From the NCBI GenBank assembly GCA_022410635.1, contig JAJVDF010000279.1, positions 1,471,769 to 1,535,768 of the forward strand: a stretch of DNA of 64,000 nt, written 5' to 3'. This DNA is from Tretioscincus oriximinensis. Its lineage: Eukaryota > Chordata > Lepidosauria > Squamata > Gymnophthalmidae. Position 1 is the stretch's first letter. Each line of letters starts with the position of its first letter. Made by a program: the position numbers and the translations under genes. The notes below the pieces were generated by a model. That model searched no databases, was not told the origin of the DNA, and was given only the letters and a program-made list of their open reading frames with translations. Positions 11,560 through 22,136 of this stretch are shown piece after piece.

Positions 11560-11707
11560 GGCCGCCTCTGGGGGCTAATAAAGTCTTTAGAGGCGGAGCT
11601 TCTGTGGCTGACAGCCAATCAGGAATTACCCATAGTTAGGGCACCACTTACCTCCTAGATCCAGGAACACCACCCCACATTTAAGTATGGTAATGGGGTG
11701 TTCCTTT
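11560..11707 (-). repeat. DIRS right inverted terminal repeat
   Basis: This is the reverse complement of the left repeat, plus an outer extension ending GGGGTGTTCCTTT at about 11707. The outer extension is absent from the left end but present in the internal complementary region, as expected for DIRS. Confidence 0.85.
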
Positions 11708-11709
11708 CC

Positions 11710-11965
11710 ATAATCTGGGGCCACACAGAATGCCCACCCTCTTTGCCCCTGAGAGAGGTGGTACAGTCAGGAGGGCTTCCTCTGTAGATCTTAAGGCACA
11801 GGCAGGTTGACATAGGAGAAGACCTTCCTTTAGATATTTGGGTTATAGGTTAGAGTTAATACCTTGAATTGGTCTCAGTAGCAAATAAGCAGCCAGTGCA
11901 GCTTTTTCAAGACCGCTGTGATATGTGTCTGGCCTGCAGGCTGCCCTTTGACTGAAGGAATAGCA
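11710..11965 (-). repeat. L2-type LINE fragment
   Basis: It matches the reverse-strand L2 blocks seen at 59.0-59.3 kb: TTCCATAATCTGGGG, GGTGGTACAGTCAGGAGGGC, AGATCTTAAGGCACAGGCAGG. The DIRS element appears inserted in this copy; TATGAGGGGGGGCTGT left of DIRS resembles the preceding L2 bases. Confidence 0.7.
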
Positions 11966-12073
11966 CTTCCTTCCAATGAAGGCCCTACGGTATATTTGGT
12001 GTCGCTGTTTCAGCCTGCTTGTATGGAAAATTTTATAAACAAAAAATAATAGTTGTGTTGCTTCTCAAAACAG

Positions 12074-12115
12074 GGAACCTGCATTCAAGGACTTGCATTC
12101 AGATGTCACCCCGAG
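12074..12115 (+). CDS. CCDC158: CCDC158 coding exon (42 bp)
   Basis: The acceptor is TTCTCAAAACAG and the donor GTAAGATG. In phase with its neighbours it reads EPAFKDLHSDVTP, with a split Arg codon at its 3' junction. The phase (one leading base, two trailing) matches the exons at 1464 and 12367. Confidence 0.6.
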
Positions 12116-12366
12116 GTAAGATGTTTCCAGCAGCTGAAAAGTGATCCTTGCACTTCAGCTGCTCTATATTTATTCCTGCTTCTCCAGCCGTGCGGTGGCC
12201 TTCATGGCACAGCCACATAGGCCTTAAACCAATGGCTTGGTTTTGCACATTATGAAATACGCCTGTGTCCTTATATCATGTCAAACAATGGGGCTGCCTT
12301 TTGATCTTTTGTATTGTTGGAGAAAGAATAGCTCTCCGCTTCCGTCTTCTTTTTTTTTTTAAACAG

Positions 12367-12434
12367 GGAACTTTCAACATTACATGCCACGGACCTTGAA
12401 GACCCAGACGCTGATTTTCCCTTTTCATCTTGTG
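12367..12434 (+). CDS. CCDC158: CCDC158 coding exon (68 bp)
   Basis: A strong acceptor (long T run, then AAACAG) and donor GTGAGG bound this exon. It reads ELSTLHATDLEDPDADFPFS, an acidic linker. One trailing base joins the next exon as a Val codon. Confidence 0.65.
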
Positions 12435-12599
12435 GTGAGGTTTCATTAAATAGTTAAGAGAATGGGAGAGAAATGGGCAGATTACCCTATGCTTTCCCTG
12501 AAAGTCCCATCGTGGGTGTATGTGCAGATGGTATGCAGTAAATAGCAGATGGACTCATGGAATCTTGAGTAATTTCCTTCAGAGCAACCCTCTGGAAGT

Positions 12600-12960
12600 A
12601 TTTTATTTATTCATTCATTTATTCGTACTTATACCCTCCCCTATTCCTGAAAGTCTCATGGTGGCCAACAATATCAGAAGTATTTGAAAGTGGAGGGGAA
12701 ACAGCATTTCTTCAANCAAAGGCCAGGTTAAAGAGGTCAAAGATCTTCCAAAAAATACAATGATGGTGACTGATGTACCCTGTGGGGGAGACTATTCCAT
12801 AAACTGGGGGCAACNACTGAGAAGGCACTACCCAGGGCTCNCACTCCATTTGCTCTTGAGAGGGATGGTATAACCAGAAGGGCCTCCCCGGCAGATCTTA
12901 GGCACAGGCCTATGGGANAAAGCCTTCCTTTAGGTATTTGGAGCCCAAGTAGTTGCTAAA
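12600..12960 (-). repeat. L2-type LINE 3' part
   Basis: This is minus-strand L2. The TTATTTATTCATTC tail lies at the left, followed by ATACCCTCCCCTATTCCTGAAAGTCTCATGGTGGCC and the same block order as in the 58.8-60.2 kb L2 (GAGAGGGATGGTATAACCAG, CAGATCTTAGGCACAGG). It starts about 165 bp after the preceding CCDC158 exon. Confidence 0.75.
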
Positions 12961-13084
12961 ATGGTCCTTTAATATTAAGCAAAGTTGCATCATGTATCTT
13001 GCACAAATNTTCCAGCCTGATCCATGCCAGACCAAATCAAATATGTAGAATGTGCAATCGCTAAGTGCCAGTTTCTTATCCGAG

Positions 13085-13165
13085 CGATCGGGTTTTAAGG
13101 CCTTCTGTTGGAGTCCCTTCGGGTGAGAAGGGTGGGGTATAAAAACCAGTTTCTTCTTCATTGAC
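13085..13165 (+). repeat. SINE 3' tail fragment
   Basis: It contains GAGTCCCTTCGGGTGAGAAG then GGGGTATAAAAACCAGTTTC and TTCTTC, the common tail of the Sauria-type SINEs here. Confidence 0.55.
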
Positions 13166-13427
13166 ACTCTATGGCACAGAATTTACATTGNTCAGCATTT
13201 GATGGAGTAAATTTAATCTATAAAAATTCATAGTACCAACTTTTCTTCTTATTGGTCTCTGAGATGCTATTAGACCCCCTTGCTTAAAACTCAGAAGATG
13301 GGTTTGCTAGAATTATATTGTCATAGAAATAGTTCTGGAATTACCCAAGGTGTGTGTCTGATGATGTATGATCCATCCATCCATTTATCCAACCTGCCCA
13401 TTTCAAAGCAAATTTTTCTATACTTAG

Positions 13428-13631
13428 TTTCTCAACCGGTCTTCAGTTCCACTACTCGATACACTCCAAAACAGCTGTCCCCAGAGGAGAGATACGAAAG
13501 CAGGTCCCCTGTGCATTCATTACTAACTGGTCAGTTGGATGAGCTTCGGACAACTCCCCCCTCAATAGAACATCATCCATGTGGCAAAAGGAGTGTCTCT
13601 CCAAAAGCTGCAACGTCACATGCCAGTAAAA
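13428..13631 (+). CDS. CCDC158: CCDC158 coding exon (204 bp)
   Basis: The acceptor is TTTTCTATACTTAG and the donor GTAAGTAT. The exon encodes VSQPVFSSTTRYTPKQLSPE, then ERYESRSPVHSLLTGQLDEL and a serine-rich end. The STTxYTPxQ...EERYxSRSPVxSLLT pattern is what I recall from the C-terminal part of vertebrate CCDC158. The family is a large, mostly coiled-coil protein of unknown function. The low-complexity Ser/Pro segment precedes the final coiled coil. Confidence 0.78.
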
Positions 13632-14146
13632 GTAAGTATGGGGGAATAGAAGCCATAACACCGGAGAAACAGGTTAATGTCGATTTGGTCACCTCGGTAT
13701 TCCACTCCAGGTGTCCCATGGTGAGACAACCTCTGTCCTGGTCCTCACTTGGCCTTATCCTATTCCAGAAAGTGATCTGGGGGACCTGCTGTTTACATGC
13801 TATTTTGGATCAGCACAGGTCATTGCTGCCAAATTTCTATGGGGAAAGTGGGGGGGCCGTTTAGGGCAAGGTTGGGATACAACAAGTTGTAACACTCTCC
13901 CCCCCCCCCACCCCCAGCTTTTTCATTTTGAAATATTACCACCTTGCCATCAAATCTAATTTGCCCTGAAATATGTACAAGCAGAGTGTAAACTTGTTAG
14001 TCTTTTGAAAACCCACCCAACTGCAAATAGCCAGGGTTCATGTATCAGCGGTAATGAAATTGATTCTCAACTGGATTCATCCCAGCAGTTCTGCTTCTGG
14101 AATAATGCGTCATGTTCATGACCTGTCTAAATATTTTTGCCCATAG

Positions 14147-14248
14147 ATTTTCAAATGAGTGAAGCCGATGGAATTGCGTGTAAGAAATTGCAAAATAAAA
14201 TGGAAAATCTTCAAAACCTAGTGGAAACATTGCATTTGAAGAACCAAG
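14147..14248 (+). CDS. CCDC158: CCDC158 coding exon (102 bp, coiled coil)
   Basis: The acceptor is TTTTTGCCCATAG and the donor GTATGAGC. It reads FQMSEADGIACKKLQNKMEN then LQNLVETLHLKNQ, with heptad-like spacing of hydrophobic residues. The KLQxKMExLxxLVETLxxKNQ pattern agrees with the last coiled coil of CCDC158. Confidence 0.8.
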
Positions 14249-14394
14249 GTATGAGCCCATGTGCTCTTTTATGACTCACTGGCTTAAATTGCTTTGAGGG
14301 CCTGCATCCAATCCCCACACAGTATGCCAAGATCTCAATTTTTGCATAAGTACATCTTTACCCTACTTTTTAAAAGCAGTCCCTAACAATGGTN

Positions 14395-14930
14395 GACTCC
14401 CGCCCAGTGGCGTAACTGCAGTGGGGCAGGTGGAACACTGTCCTGGGGGCACCAGGGTTAGGGGAGGCAATTTGTGAAAATAAAATTTAAACAAAAAATC
14501 CGAATATGCATCGCATGTGATGTCATACTGCATGTGCGCACGAAACTCACAATTGCCACCACGATGATGCTCACCCGCTATTACATAGAGCTTCATTGCT
14601 GGGCTCGCTGTCTGCTGCCATAGCTGCTCAGCTCTCTGCTTAAACCTGAGCGACCTCCAGATTGTCCTGACAATGCGTGATGATGCTCAATTTCAACTCA
14701 GCTGCCAGTCCAGCTGCAACCACGTAAGGGAGGCTGAGTCAAAGGGCGACTCACCCCAACGCCACCTGGCCGAACCTGGCGCTTTGAGACAGCCACCACA
14801 TTGCTGCCCACAGCCGGCGGCACCATAGATGAAGCTCAGCCTCAGGCTTAGCTAGCGGGGATCCTGAGTGGCCCATCGGTTGCACCTGGGCAGTCGCAAG
14901 CAAAAGGCGTCCAGTCCCTCTCGACACATC
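14395..14930. repeat. Probable degenerate repeat, GC-richer than surroundings
   Basis: It starts with CAGTGGCGTAACTGCAGTGG, a hAT-like terminal motif common in vertebrate DNA transposons, and continues into a GC-rich unique-looking stretch. No matching opposite terminus was found, so element type and right boundary are uncertain. It lies in the last CCDC158 intron. Confidence 0.3.
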
Positions 14931-15065
14931 GGTAATATGAACGTTTATGGGTTGAATGCTGAGGGTGGGGCATGTTTACAGGCAATATTGTTACAAGGTT
15001 ATTTTAGTACATACTAAAAATGTCAGATTCTGGGTGGGTGGAGGAGCCCCCACTTTGTTTATCAT

Positions 15066-15505
15066 AGATATTTATCATAGAATCATAGAGTTGGAAGGGA
15101 CCTCCAGGGTCATCGAGTCCAACCCCCTGCTCAATGCAGGATTCATTAAACCATCCCAGACAGATGACTGTCCAGTCTCTGTTTGAAGACTTCCAGTGAT
15201 GGCGAACTCACCACCCCCTGTGGCAAACTGTTCCACTGGTTTATCACCCTGACTGTTAAAGTTTTTTCTGATATCTAATCTAAATCTCCCCCTTGCAGTT
15301 TCATTCCATTGTTTCTAGTCCTTCCTTGTGCTAATGNGAACAGTGCTGATCCCTCTGCTCTGTGACGGCCCTTCAGATATTTGTAGACAGCTATCAAGTC
15401 TTCTCTCAGTCTTCTCTTTTGCAGACTAAACATCCCCAGATCCTTTAACCGTTCCTCATAGGACATGGTTTCCAGACCACTCACCATCCTTGTAACTCTC
15501 TTTTG
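15066..15505 (-). repeat. CR1 3' fragment (ATCATAGAATCATAGAG tail type)
   Basis: This is the minus-strand 3' end of a second CR1 subfamily. The ATCATAGAATCATAGAGTTGG tail is followed by the reverse complement of the conserved 3' RT region (frame giving [20 protein letters not shown] and [20 protein letters not shown] on the minus strand). Plus-strand relatives lie at 23.89 and 57.56 kb. Confidence 0.85.
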
Positions 15506-15923
15506 TACTGTCCCAGGTGTGTGTGAGAGTCCAGGAATGCCACTAATTCCACTGGTTCACACCTAATTTTTTATTAGACGTGACATCACATAAGATAGCA
15601 TTCTTGAAAGAGAACCAGTTGTTAAATTTTTTAAACCCACCATTGGTCCTCACCTACGGAAAACAGACCATAGGGACACCTTGTAGCCACAGAGTGTTTG
15701 AAATGCCACTGATATCCAAAGTGCAACTGCAGCGAAAAGAGGGACTGCTGCTTCTTGCAGTTAAATGCTCTCGGGTGATAGCGCAGTTTGCNAAAAATCA
15801 ACTTCCTTAGACTTTATGAAGAATTCCTGCGGACATATGTGTGAGTTTCAGTTCTTAAAGGGGGATTTATGGTCATTCTTTCTATGGCGCCTTAATGCTT
15901 GTTTTCTCAACACCCCTTTCCAG

Positions 15924-16000
15924 CCATGTCTACGATGATCAAGTGCCAGGAAAAGAAGATCGAGAAAGCAAAAGAAAAGGAGAGAAAACTATCCAAGTGA
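15924..16000 (+). CDS. CCDC158: CCDC158 terminal coding exon
   Basis: The acceptor is CACCCCTTTCCAG. The exon completes the split codon and reads AMSTMIKCQEKKIEKAKEKE then RKLSK and stop TGA at 15998-16000. The AMSxMIxxQEKxIxKxKxKEKxL ending is characteristic of CCDC158. The gene runs plus-strand, toward STBD1, which is transcribed the other way. Confidence 0.8.
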
Positions 16001-16080
16001 ATTGTGGGATGGGTTTCAATACCCCGGATGAATGTAGGTTGCAGGCTGTGGAATGAGATGACAAAAATCTACTGTTTAAT

Positions 16081-16086
16081 AATAAA
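16081..16086 (+). other. CCDC158: Poly(A) signal, CCDC158
   Basis: AATAAA lies 81 bp after the CCDC158 stop codon, followed by T-rich sequence. This implies a short 3' UTR of about 100 bp. Confidence 0.65.
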
Positions 16087-16324
16087 AGTTAACATAGTTT
16101 TGTAATTTGTCTCTCTAATTAGAGAAATAGTTTCATCAAGGAAAACGTTAGACTTCATGTCTCACGTTGTTACGCATCTTATCCATTTTTAAACAGGTTT
16201 TACTTCAATTATTTATTTACTCAAGAATTTATATCTCACCCTTAGCCACAGGTCCCAGGGTGGGAAAGAGAAGATTAAAAGCAACGCAAAAAACACATTA
16301 GTAAAATGCTTAAAAGATCCATTC

Positions 16325-16503
16325 CCTCCCTGCTGGGTGATCTAGGGCTAGTCACAGTTCCCGGGAGCTCTCTCAGCCCCACCTAATTTGCAAAGTGTCT
16401 GTTGTGAAGAACAGAAGGTTATGTAAGGCACTTTGATTCCCTTGTGTTGAGAAAAGCAGGGTATAAAAACTGATTCTTCCTCCTCCTCCTCCTCCTCCTC
16501 CAC
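16325..16503 (+). repeat. Sauria-type SINE with CTC-rich tail
   Basis: It has GGTGATCTAGGGCTAGTCAC, AGCTCTCTCAGCCCCACC, GTCTGTTGTGAAGA and AGCAGGGTATAAAAACTGAT, then a (CCT)n run at 16482-16503. The tRNA-like head is missing. Confidence 0.75.
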
Positions 16504-16667
16504 AGGTGGAGTGAAGCTGGATTAAAATTTAGATGTCGATGGGCCATGCTCCAATTCTTCTAAAAAAACTAATGCTCTTCACCTAAACCATCATACAGAA
16601 GTTCCATCTGAAAAATATAACCTATGTCTTTATTTATGGACTAACATAAATAGTCCATCCTTATGTG

Positions 16668-16930
16668 GGGGCATGAGGGTGTAGAAGTTAAAAGCTCCAG
16701 TATTTCAACAGTGATGCTGGAGTTCGAAGCCCTGTGTTGGCTGTGGAGAGGGGTGAGCACTCTCTACTGGCCTTCGTGTCAGGCAACTCAGCTGTTTGAA
16801 AGCAANTAGATGAATGGGTACCACTACAATATGGTGGAGAAGATAGATGTAAGTCTTGAGGCACAAAATGACCTCGTAATCTGTTCTGAGTTCCTGAGAA
16901 GAGTGGGATATGAAAACCAGCTTCTTCTCT
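16668..16930 (+). repeat. tRNA-headed SINE (second type)
   Basis: It has a decayed head (GAAGTTAAAAGCTCCAG), GAGTTCGAAGCCCTGTGTTG, AGTAGATGAATGGGTACCAC and GGGATATGAAAACCAGCTTC, then a TTCTTCTC run. An N lies at 16806. Confidence 0.7.
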
Positions 16931-17757
16931 TCTCCTCTTTTTCTCCTTTTCCTTCTTTTCTCCTTCTACAGCTCCTCATGTTCACTATATATTTCGACTT
17001 TGGTCCCTTGCACGGTTACAGTTCTTTGCCTTTACACACCTCACCCAAAGTAAACACTGGTCCTCCCAAAAGGTTATGATCTTATATTGGCAAGCTTTTA
17101 AGTTACTGATCTACTCCAGGTCAGCAGGGTAATGCTCCCATGGCTGTAGGTTTTTGGCCTGGTTTTCAATCCCTGTAGCATTCATCGGCACCATGCGCCA
17201 CTCATTACTTAAAGTGCCTTTGGAAATTAGGTCCAAGAGCATAAGGTTTGGCAGGCAAAATGTATAGAGTAGTTTAAAAATAGATCTGTAACATGCCAGG
17301 CCTGTCAATCATTTATCTTTGGGTACACACATGCACACACGGACATCCCCACAGAATGGTCTTGCCGTCTTCAAGGTGTGCTTCAAGAGTGAGGAAAGTC
17401 ACCTTTATTATTTGAAAAATAAAATATTCTTCGTCCAGACTACAAGAACAGGCTGTTAACTTCATTGAGCAACATTTGTGAGAACTGGAACGGTAAAATA
17501 TCACAACCCTGGGGGAATAACTGCTTCGATCCCTTTTGGCCTCCGATATCCTGGAGGAACTGAAGATGGCCTTTTGATAAGCCTGGTTTAAATTTGGGTC
17601 ACCCCAGTTGCTGTCTGAGCATGTGCATGCTCCAAGAGTCAAATATATATATTGGTATTACCTTGTAGATTTGTAACTGCTTTATGAGACTGAATAAAGT
17701 CTGGTGGGTTTTCATTGGCACATTGGCCCCTAGCATAGCACTGATGTACTTAATACA

Positions 17758-18010
17758 GGAGGCACGAATGGTGCAGCCGTTAAGAGGTGGTCTTTCAACC
17801 GAGAGATNTGTTCTCGAAGGCCTGTGTTGGCCATGGAGGGGGGGGAGTGGCCTCTACTGGCCTCAGCTCTAGCCAACTCATCTATTTAAAAGGAAGTAGA
17901 TTTACATCCTACATTTCAAGTAGATTCATGAGTACCATCACTAATCTGGTGGGGAAGACGAAATAGATAAAATTAACCCTGTAAGCCACTCTGAGTCTCT
18001 TCTTTCCTCC
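17758..18010 (+). repeat. tRNA-headed SINE (second type)
   Basis: It has an intact-looking head GTGCAGCCGTTAAGAGGTGG, then GGCCTGTGTTGGCCATGG, CTGGCCTCAGCTCTAGCC, ACCATCACTAATCTGGTGG and TAAGCCACTCTGAGTCTC. It lies in the CCDC158-STBD1 intergenic region. Confidence 0.75.
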
Positions 18011-18240
18011 TCTTCCTTCTGTGATGGTGGCAGGCAAGACCACAACTTCAGCACTTCCCCACTAGGGTGATACGCAATTTTCACCATTCCACCCACCCCC
18101 TTGGATAACCAACAAACATCTAACCTTATGGATCTCAGCAGTGTGCAGAATGATGCTTGATANACAACTGCTTCCATTGGGAGCAATTATCAGCCATTAT
18201 GAGCAGAGCCACTCGAGCTGCCAGGCTCCAAATATTCTAG

Positions 18241-18430
18241 GGCATAAGAACATAAGAACATAAGAAGAGCCATACTGGATCAGGCCACAGCCCATCAAGT
18301 CCAGCATTCTGTGTCACACACAGGCCCACCAGATGCACCTGGGCAGTCCGAACAGAGGAAAGCAAAATATGCTCCTGTTCATGACTCCCTGCAAATGGTA
18401 TTTCAGGAGTCCTGCCTGTTGCTCCAACCA
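18241..18430 (-). repeat. CR1 3' end, truncated (190 bp)
   Basis: Three AACATAAG repeats are followed by AGAGCCATACTGGATCAGGC, GCCCACCAGATGCACC, and TTTCAGGAGTCCTGCC. It is the same subfamily as the element at 2687. Confidence 0.88.
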
Positions 18431-20089
18431 CATTTCATTTTTCAACCGAATTCTCAATTTTGAATGAAGTGCTCTTTATAGGACTTCAGATTGCAGTTGA
18501 GAACATGCAGTATTTTGCCCTTTGGAAAGCACACTTTTTCTCCCATCCCAACCATAAACTGTTGTGGTTTTACATGAATAATTTGTTCAGCAAGAAGAAA
18601 TATTGGATGGACCAGAATTGATTTACATGTGCATAGGCAACTTTGAAGGGGTCAGGTTTTGTAGATCAGATTATAAAATATATATTTCAGCTTGATGACC
18701 CTAACCGTTCTGGGGGTACTGGGGGTGGCAATCTCATGCCTGAATCTCGGGCGTTGGGGAGTCATCGTGTACACAAAGTGTATATGCAAAATTTGGTGTT
18801 ACTTCCTGGGTGGGACTGGAAGTGACTTTATAACAGCTGCCCTTTCCAGAAGGGGATCCCTTGCATAAGGGCACCCTTTTTGGTAGCAAGGGCCAGAAGT
18901 GACATCACCAGACAGNAAATGGGATTCTTGTGCATCACCGCACGAAACTCTGCATGCCGTACGAGGATGAATTTTCTAATAAAGCACATGTGATTAGCGT
19001 ACGAGTCCCAGCAACGGTCCCTAGCAGCTTACAAAAGATTCCCGAATGAAATGATTAACAGCAGAAGAGTTTACTGCTGAAAAATACCTTTCCAGCCACC
19101 GCATAAAACCAGACACACCCTCTATTCACGTAGAATTGGACAATGAACCTCAAACGAATGCCAGCACTGGAGGAACTTGTGCAAAAAGTTTACCCAGGTT
19201 TAAAATGAGCTTCTGTGCTTTTGGAGCAGGAGTTTTGAAAGGGGGCAATATCATACATTTCTTTCCTCCCAGAAGTCTTTGCAGCTGCAATGGAACCTAT
19301 TTCCCAGCTAGAACTCAATCATTTCTTGCCTCAAACCCTCTGAAACCCTTGAACTCAAACCCTCCAACATCCGTGGGAGCTCAGTCCAAAAACAGTTTGG
19401 ATTCCATGTGGCCAAGGCTGTTGCTGGGTCTTCCCCTTCACAGCTCAATTGATAGGACGCTAAAGTCTGAAACAAAACACCAGCTTGTGCTTCCATGTGG
19501 ATTTGCCTTCATCGTCTCATTCCAAGAGCACAAGAACTGTGGACTTAATGTTGCTTTGCAAGTGGAGATTATGAATAAGAATGAAGAATAAACTCTCCCC
19601 ACGCAGCCACAGAGTTATTCTAGTGACAGGTAAGTGGATTTAAAGGGTGAACATTTGAATCCACGAAATGCTGCTGCTAATCCTCTCAGACAAGCTTCCG
19701 ACATACCTTTAAGTCCATTTGCAAAATTTTAAATCCTCGCTTAAGACTGTTCTAACCTTTGGGATGCATCAATTCACATCTGTAACAGAAAACCTTATGC
19801 ATAAGTAGAATTACTTGTTTTCAAATCGCTCACATCTCTTTAAGAGCCTCAGTTATTCAAATATCCTTGGAAGTGACATTTCGGTAAGTGAAAAGCTCAT
19901 CAATATATTATTTTAGCTGTACAAATCAAAAACCAAACGGGGAGAAACAGACAGCGCTGGGAGCCTAATGAAGAGGCAAGTATTTTATTTATATGATGGC
20001 ATCTCAGTCCTTACCTAGTAGCCAAACCAATGTAATGACAACACTAATCTGGATCAGGGCATGTGTGTTTGCTGTACCTTGTATTTCAG
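18431..20089. other. Intergenic sequence, nothing recognised
   Basis: This lies between the convergent CCDC158 and STBD1 genes. It includes a 151-codon plus ORF at 19136-19591 with no recognisable domain or splice support. No repeat was recognised with confidence. Confidence 0.4.
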
Positions 20090-21020
20090 GTTGCATAAGA
20101 ACATTACATAAGAGGAGCACCATCAAAATATCCAATGTGGCAGCAAGTAACCAAACAGTAAGTATCTGCAGCTGCAATGTCTGGGCCTCTTCAGCCCCAA
20201 AAGACAATGTTTGAGAAGTAATCCGATTGAAGCGTATCAAGTCACCCCGGCAAGTGTATAACCGGGATGGCTAAGATGAGAAATTGTTTTCTCTATTGCA
20301 CAGCACAAGGACTGATAAGCAGAAGAGTGAGGACAGACAAGGGAAAGTATTTTTTTCACCCAAAGGGTCATCGGCCTTTGGAATTTACTTCCAGAAGAGG
20401 TGGTGGTGGCTAAAAGCCTGGATACCTTTAAGAGAGAATTAGACAAATAGCTACTAGGATGGATGTCTTGATGCTGCCTCTGAGATGGAGCAACTGACAG
20501 TACAGTAAAACCCCGTTTATCCGAACTTCGCTTAACCGAAATCCGGCTTAACCGAACTTCCTAAACTGCGTCATGTGACAGAGTTAAAGCATGTGGGGCC
20601 CTTACTGCGTAGGTGGAAAAAGGCTTCCCCTTCCGGCGCGGCTCGCGGCGTGGGAAGAAGGGCGGAGTTTAAACGTCGGAGGCGACGGATTTAAAGCATT
20701 ACAGGTAAGAACAATTTCATAATTTATTTAAATTAGAAATTTTATCGTTAAACAGCCGAAAATAAAAAAATGGACGATTTCATGGATTATCCGAAAAATT
20801 GTATTATCCGAAATGGCTCCGCCCCCTTTAGTTCGGATAAACGGGGTTTTACTGTATTCTTTAAATATCATTTGCAGGGCANGGAGAACAGATGCATGTT
20901 TTGCCTTCTTCTGTTCCAGGCTGCCCAAGAGCTATTAGTGGGCCATTGGGCGAGACAGAATGCTGGACTAGATGGGCTCCGGCCCGATTCAGCAGGGCTC
21001 CACTTATCTGATGCTCTCCA
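20090..21020 (+). repeat. CR1 fragment split by a Tigger-like MITE
   Basis: Plus-strand CR1 3' sequence runs to about 20500 (GGGCCTCTTCAGCC, CACAAGGACTGATAAGCAGA, GGTCATCGGCCTTTGGAATT). It resumes at 20857 with TTTGCAGGGCANGGAGAACA and ends near CAGAATGCTGGACTAGATGG. The MITE at 20503-20854 separates the halves. Confidence 0.75.
20503..20854. mobile_element. Tigger/pogo-like MITE, TA target duplication
   Basis: This is a 352-bp non-autonomous DNA element. Its termini are inverted, CAGTAAAACCCCGTTTATCC and its reverse complement, and it is flanked by TA at 20501-20502 and 20855-20856. Inner arms GTTAACCGAAAT-like and ATTATCCGAAAT also pair. The centre is GC-rich (CGCGGCGTGG). Termini beginning CAGT with TA duplication fit the TcMar-Tigger group. 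A shorter relative is at 52426. Confidence 0.85.
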
Positions 21021-21729
21021 ATGTACCTGTGTTTGCCTCGTGACTTTGCCTTGATGTCTGGCTGAGACAGTGACGATAACTGCGGGATTCAAACACGATC
21101 TTGCCTTTTCTCTCACTGTATGAAGACAGTGTATGTATGAATATGAATATATCCATGATATGAACACATAGGTCCCTTTTGTACTGCACAAAGCAAGATT
21201 GTTTGAAAATTCTATCAGGCCCAATGGATTCTTTGACCTTTATGGAATACCTAGTGGAGTAAGCCTGTTGCCCGAGTTTAATGCAATGGGGATCCTAGCT
21301 TACTCTTCCTTCCCCCTTCATGTTCCTCCTTCCCTTTTCCTGTGCTGTTTCTTCCCTGTTCCTGCTGGGCTGGGCTCCATGACAACTGCTACTGGGCTGG
21401 TCCTGGCTTTAGGACACTGATGACATCATCTCAGGCACTGGGATTCATCCAAATATTGTCCAAACGCAGAGCTCTGAGGGACTATTGTGAATAGTCCCAG
21501 GAAAAAAAAAGAGAGAGAGACAGAGAGGAATATACTATATATATTCCTGGGCCATTTAACAAAGGGCACAGCATGGGTTATTTATCTATGAGGCACCAAT
21601 CACAGGATCTTGCCTAGAAAAGTCCCACAAAAATAGCACACACACAAGTAGATTGTGAATAGGGTCAAGAATCATTGAATGATTCCTACTTCATTTCTGC
21701 CGACAGAAAGCTAAATATAAAAGTCAGTC
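21020..21729. other. Intergenic sequence downstream of STBD1
   Basis: No gene or clear repeat was recognised. A short GAGAGAGAGACAGAGAGG run occurs near 21512. Confidence 0.4.
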
Positions 21730-21746
21730 CCCCATTCAAAGGTATC

Positions 21747-21752
21747 TTTATT
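21747..21752 (-). other. STBD1: Poly(A) signal, STBD1
   Basis: AATAAA on the minus strand (context AAGCAATAAAGATACC) lies about 385 bp after the STBD1 stop codon. The predicted 3' UTR is 22136 to about 21730. Confidence 0.7.
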
Positions 21753-22136
21753 GCTTTAATTTGTATTCACAATAAGTTAAAAACAATTTTTAGAGGCAGC
21801 AGACGAAGTGCAGCTTAACTACTCCACTCTCGTTCTGCCAGTCTAATGTTGACCAACCAACGCCCTTTTGCCCTCACTTACCACACTTTTTAATCTTTGG
21901 CTTTAAGAGCTTTTTGTACAGGGGATTTCTAACATGTTCTTTATACAAACCTTTGGTCTGATTCAGTTTTGACAAGTGTCCCCATTTCTTCACGCCTACG
22001 CTAACAGAAGAGACATTGTACTCTAAGGCAGTTCTGGCAAACTGTGTAGCAAAGACATACTAAGTCAGGCAAACCCAGGAAGATTCTAGAACAAAAGGGA
22101 ATAGAACGCGAACCATGTGCTTGGCCAGGACTCTTT

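Larger units (their letters stand above)
5763..11707 (+). mobile_element. DIRS-type tyrosine-recombinase retrotransposon
   Basis: This element of nearly 6 kb has inverted termini of about 125 bp: 5763-5880 pairs with 11560-11690. An internal complementary region at 11079-11189 joins the reverse complement of the left terminus directly to that of the right terminus. This split-terminus plus bridging-repeat layout is diagnostic of DIRS elements, which replicate through a circle and integrate with a tyrosine recombinase rather than an integrase. Coding order on the plus strand is Gag, RT, RNase H, a conserved domain often called methyltransferase-like, then recombinase. I see no target duplication, as expected. 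The flanks look like the two halves of one L2 copy. The copy is defective. Confidence 0.9.

Noticed and set aside
5763..11707. Endogenous retrovirus or LTR retrotransposon
   Set aside because: Termini are inverted, not direct; there is a tyrosine recombinase instead of an integrase and no protease or envelope. The structure is DIRS.
13711..13864. Extension of the CCDC158 reading frame past the 13631 donor
   Set aside because: The GTAAGTAT donor at 13632 and exact phase match to the exon at 14147 explain the gene; later sequence has the look of intron with C-runs.
19136..19591. 151-codon plus-strand ORF between CCDC158 and STBD1
   Set aside because: No recognisable motif, single-exon and isolated in intergenic DNA; composition looks random.
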